From Pleurotus ostreatus/Saccharomyces cerevisiae fusant (Eukaryota; Opisthokonta): a DNA stretch of 11,339 bases. Shown here in pieces: positions 7,964 through 11,339 of the stretch; position 1 is the first letter of the stretch, and each line of letters opens with the position of its first letter. Made by a program: the position numbers and the translations under genes. The DNA is taken from contig JAMQCK010001161.1 in assembly GCA_024196135.1 (NCBI GenBank), positions 1 through 11,339 on the forward strand, given 5' to 3'. Below the pieces are notes generated by a model that ran no database searches, was not told the origin of the DNA, and saw only the letters and a program-made list of their open reading frames with translations.

Positions 7964-8051
7964 CTCGTCTTGCACGTGTCGCAATCTCGTCTTGCGCGCG
8001 GCGCAATCTCGTCTTGCGCACGTCGCAACCTCGTCTTGTACGTGAATCAAG
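7964..8051 (+). repeat. 22-bp minisatellite in the LSM4 3' flank
   Basis: Units at 7964-7985, 7986-8007 and 8008-8029 each start CTCGTCTTGC and end TCGCAA or GCGCAA plus one base; a fourth, decayed unit is 8030-8051 (CTCGTCTTGTACGTG). Period 22 throughout, with substitutions but no indels in the first three. The repeat starts about 110 bp after the LSM4 stop, so it probably lies in the 3' UTR. It is too few in number, and has no spacer structure, to be a CRISPR. Confidence 0.85.
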
Positions 8052-9761
8052 AGTTGCAAAGTTATATTACCCCGTATCTGCTACCTACTTCACAGTGTCT
8101 GTATTCTAGAGGTGCAATTAGTTGTTGTTGCGCATGCCGTACTGACATTGCAAGCTTACTACGGACTCGCATTTTATGGCCAACAACAAGCGTCAACGGA
8201 GGATAGGATCCCATGCTCTGTGTCTGACCCTTGATTCGTCTTCGCCTCGTCTTCGGTAAAGCATGTCTTCGGGCACGGATCGTCAAGACAAGGACGGCGA
8301 TGGTTAGCACGTCCGATGGGACGGGTACGAGGGCGGCGCCACAGGGCTACGTGCAAGGGTCAAACGATGAGATACAGGCGACATGCAAGAGCGTTTGTAG
8401 ACTTCGGCAAGTCATAGGAGGCGGCGGAGGAGACAAGGTCAGTGAAGATGGACAGGACGATGATCAGATGCAAGATCGAACAGTTGACGCCCTTCAGAGG
8501 TCATCTCATCGTCCAAAATGGCTCGAGAGATCGAGAAATAAGCCTGGCAGATTCGAGATGCTAGGACGCGCAGTCCGAGGAGATCAACCTGCAAGACACT
8601 ACAAATGAACATGTTAAGAATTTCTTTGCCCTGAAGACTGCCAAGGTCTCGCAGACGCACCCAATCGTCCTCGAGGTCCCCATCCCGCAAACCATCCCGA
8701 ACTCGCGTGCCTCTGGACGTTCCTGGTGCGCCCATCGATAGACCCTCTTCTCCTAGCTCTTCCCATGACGCAGCGCTGCATGTCTACCTCGAGTAAGGAC
8801 ACTGAATAGCACAAAGCACGGTCGAACCTCGTAGACGAGCGGGGTCGAAGGCGAGGGCGAGGCTTATTACCCCCGTTTACCATTCGTCTATTCACTAGTA
8901 AGGTCGTCACCGTCCCTGGCGAGGGCCTTGATACATCGATTCAATGGATGGAGGTGATTGCGTCCCCGGCCGGGGGAAAGGTCGCGAATATAGCAGAGGC
9001 CGCACCCAGCAGGCGCGGTCTACGTCAGCCCGGAGCGTGGATGGAATCAGCAGGGCCGCGCGCGCTCAGCATAGAGAACAAGGGCGTCCATCTCCGGGGT
9101 GCGCGACGGGCGGGCGGAAACACGATGCGCGACACAGCTTACTGGAGGGCTGGCATGGGATCGCGAATCTCCCGCTCTCTCGTATGATGGGGGCATTCAG
9201 TGGGGTTGATTGGGCGGCTGTGAAGGGGGTGCGGGAGGGGAACAGGCGCTGGAGGTAGCGCTGAGGAAGGTCTACTGCTCGCGCTCTCGCTGGGACAAAA
9301 ATTGCGAGGCGGCTGACACGAGGTCCGGCCTCTTGTTCCAGGAGACGGATGAAGGGAGCAGACCCCGCACGGTGGCCACGCGAGGCACTGCTGCCTGTTC
9401 CTGGGGATGATAGAGCGCGGGATGCTGAACTTTGCGAGATATTGTACGTGGGATCCGCGGATGAAGAGCTGGAAATTATGGTCTGATGAAGAAGGGCGCC
9501 CTGGAAGGACCATGGACGACGCTGGACAGAGAAGGGAGACAGTCGTCTTGCGCCATCCCGGCCGGAGTGGCGGTTCGGACGGTTGAAGTTGATGTGGCGA
9601 CGCTGCACGTGACGGGGCGGGCATTTGGAATTCAGGAAAAACCATTGCCTCACGACGACCATCTCCTCCTCAACGGAGACAAAGTGTTCATAAAGACGAG
9701 CAGGCGGCGTATCTCGCGCGGACTTGGCGAGGAGGCGAGGAGGATTCAGAAATTCAGGACC
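8052..9761. other. Long spacer without a recognisable gene
   Basis: About 1.7 kb between the LSM4 3' flank and the proximal promoter of the transporter. GC-rich DNA gives open frames on both strands (plus 8231-8608, 8944-9258, 9486-9860; minus 8439-8735, 8614-8910, 9066-9782, 9139-9645). They overlap each other and are biased to Arg, Ser, Pro and Gly without domains or membrane segments. A short in-frame beginning MSSGTDRQDKDGDG occurs at about 8263 on the plus strand and ends quickly. It may hold the transporter's promoter, a lineage-specific gene or a decayed gene. Confidence 0.4.
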
Positions 9762-9780
9762 GGTACCTTCAAAAGGTACC
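9762..9780. repeat. Perfect 8-bp inverted repeat upstream of the OPT gene
   Basis: GGTACCTT at 9762-9769 and AAGGTACC at 9773-9780 are exact reverse complements with a 3-nt loop. It lies about 115 bp upstream of the transporter ATG, so it is a candidate dimer-binding operator or a 5' UTR hairpin; the function is not known. Confidence 0.6.
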
Positions 9781-9895
9781 AAAAAGGGGCGTTCGCCGTC
9801 TCATCAGCCGAGGCCGGCCGGTGGTGCCTGAGTGCGAGTTGTCCTCCTCCCCGTCGCTGATTTTGTCCACGACGTCGCCAGCATCGTTCTCGACG

Positions 9896-11339
9896 ATGGC
9901 GGACCGCCCAACGACGGCCAGCGGGCGTCCAGCGACCGCTGGGCGGCCCATGACCTCAGCATCCGCCTACAACCCCTTCGTCCGCGACCAGCAGTACACC
10001 GTCGGTGCAGACTCCATATACACCGACGGCGACGGCGAGTACGACGACGAGGACGACGAGTCCGAGGACGAAGATGTCTTTGCTTTTCTCCCCCCATCCA
10101 CAGCCGACGCAGACGCGGAGCGCCAGCAGCAGCAGCAACACCAACAACCAGCCCCCCTCGCTTATCCTGAACCCGCGTTCGACCCCTACGCCCGCTTCCC
10201 CGCCGACTCCCTCCTCGTCGGCTCCTCCTCACACGGCTTTCCCTCCCCCGCCGATGAGGAGCCGCCGCTCAAGCCATCTCTCCCACCGCCCCAGTCACCC
10301 CCGTCAACTGCCTCCCACGACACCCCCGGGGGCGACAACGACTTCCACATGCGCAGGATACCCCAGTCCGTCCCCCAGACCGCAACTGGCACCGTTTCCT
10401 CGCGTGAGGTGCACGTCTCGCTCCCGCCCACCGCATCGGAAAAGGCGAGCCACCTGGACCGCGATCTCGAAGCCGCCGGAGGCACCAGCAAGCAGCGCTA
10501 TGCCAGCGAAATCAGCGATGCCAGCGGCTTCAGCACCCCCGTCAGCGGTTTCGTGGATGACGACGATGACCTTGGCCCAGAGGGCAGCATCAAGTGCGTT
10601 GCCCCGCTTCGCGACCGCCCCCGCGCCAGAAACTGACACCATGACAGGATGGAGTTTGACTTCGACGCGATCGAGGAGGAGGACTCGCCGTATCCAGAAG
10701 TACGAGCATCGGTCTCCAACATCGACGACCCTGACATGCCCGCGCTCACGCTGCGGACATGGTTCATCGGTCTCCTGTTGTCCCTCGTATCTGGCGGGCT
10801 GAACACATTCTTCAATTTCCGACAACCTGCGCCGAGCATCATCTCCCTAGTCCTGCTTCTAATTGCCTATCCCATCGGCCGCTTCTTCGCCTTTTGCTTG
10901 CCAATCACAACTTACCGCATCCCGCTACCCCATCTACCACGGTTCATCGTCCCTTCCTTATCGCACACACCGCCGCCCACTGCATCAGTCCACTCTCATT
11001 CACATACTAAATCCGTCTCCACCGCCGTCGATGAGCCTCAGTCCGAAGGCTCCTGGCTCCGCAAGAAGCTCCACTATACGCTCTCTCGATGGTCACAACC
11101 TCGCAGCCTATCCTTCTCCCTCAATCCCGGTCCTTGGAGTATCAAGGAGCACGCATTGGTCTTCATCATGTCCAATGTGTCTATATCCTCGCCGTACGCC
11201 TTGAACGTGATCGTCGTGTCCCAGGTACGTTCTTTATCGGAGCCCCCTTTACGGCCAACTTGCAGGGTGCTGACGCTCCGAAGGTCTATTACGAGCAAAG
11301 TTTCGACTACTGGTTCGAGCTGACGCTTGTTCTCGCGAC
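9896..11339 (+). CDS. OPT-family oligopeptide transporter, 5' part (runs off the right edge)
   Basis: Proton-coupled OPT transporters import tetra- and pentapeptides, glutathione or siderophore-like substrates across fungal membranes. Exons seen: 9896-10593, 10648-11224 and 11284 to the edge; introns 10594-10647 (GTGCGT...CAG) and 11225-11283 (GTACGT...AAG). About 443 residues are visible of a family usually 700-900 aa. The first in-frame ATG, giving MADRPTTASGRP, is chosen; the frame is open further upstream but only with GTG. Residues 1 to about 265 form a soluble tail with an acidic block (44-60), a Gln run (77-84) and Ser/Pro-rich stretches. Then comes DSPYPEVRASVSNIDDPDMP (244-263), the family's typical lead-in to helix 1; helix 1 (about 270-290) ending in NTFFNFRQP; helix 2 (about 297-318); a loop with a His/Ser patch (HSHSH, 348-352); the OPT signature NPGPWSIKEH (392-401); and helix 3 followed by VYYEQSFDYWFELTLVL in exon 3. 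Substrate specificity cannot be read from this part. Confidence 0.9.

Noticed and set aside
7964..8051. CRISPR-like array
   Set aside because: The units are head-to-tail with no unique spacers and the genome is clearly eukaryotic; it is a minisatellite.
7765..8206. Plus-strand ORFs downstream of LSM4 (114 and 113 codons)
   Set aside because: They start inside the last LSM4 intron or at its stop region and run through the 22-bp repeat, which explains their repetitive sequence.
9066..9782. 238-codon minus-strand ORF upstream of the transporter
   Set aside because: It is the longest frame in the spacer, but its composition is Arg/Ser/Pro-rich, it overlaps other frames on both strands, and it has no domain, membrane segment or family motif. 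GC-rich DNA gives such frames by chance.
10005..10802. 265-codon plus-strand ORF overlapping the transporter gene
   Set aside because: It is an alternative frame of the OPT exons, Pro/Ser/Thr/Arg-rich; the true frame is shown by the conserved OPT lead-in and NPGP...KEH signature.

Overview
This window looks like nuclear DNA from a basidiomycete fungus, most likely an agaricomycete of the polypore type. The reasons are the many short spliceosomal introns (about 43-118 nt, donors mostly GTACGT, GTGCGT, GTAAGT or GTGAGC, acceptors mostly CAG, TAG or AAG), the mixed-strand monocistronic layout, a conserved LSM4 gene in many exons, and a fungal oligopeptide transporter with a long acidic N-terminal tail. 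The species call is inference. No bacterial, phage, CRISPR or rRNA/tRNA signal was seen.

Left half (1-6090), minus strand: three tandem copies of a seven-transmembrane protein gene. Copy B (1619-3070, 363 aa) and copy C (4581-6023, 364 aa) are intact after splicing. Each has eight coding exons and seven introns, with the same intron phases (1,2,0,1,2,0,0) and nearly identical exon lengths. Copy A (379-846) keeps only the first three exons; family similarity stops at about 396-408 and a stop follows, so it is a truncated relic or a 118-aa short protein. Each copy has a TATA box about 50-55 nt upstream of its ATG. B and C also share sequence for about 170 bp past their stop codons, so the duplicated unit is larger than the coding region. 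The left edge (1-396) carries two back-to-back small hairpins near the breakpoint of copy A and may be the end of an inserted element.

Middle (6024-7127): a 1.1-kb divergent spacer between copy C and LSM4. It holds two small minus-strand ORFs (57 and 64 codons) that read like coding sequence but that I cannot identify.

Right half, plus strand: LSM4 (7128-7852) has six coding exons. The first is only the ATG, and the fifth is a 27-nt frame-neutral microexon in the RGG tail. A 22-bp tandem repeat follows in its 3' flank. About 1.7 kb without a recognisable gene comes next (8052-9761). The window ends inside the 5' part of an OPT-family oligopeptide transporter gene (9896 to the edge).

The genes do not form a pathway: LSM4 is a housekeeping RNA-processing gene, OPT is a nutrient/peptide transporter, and the 7TM array is a local gene-family expansion of unknown function. 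I found no clear evidence of a novel multi-gene system. The most useful unannotated material is the reconstructed 7TM array, the LSM4 splicing structure and the two unassigned small ORFs.
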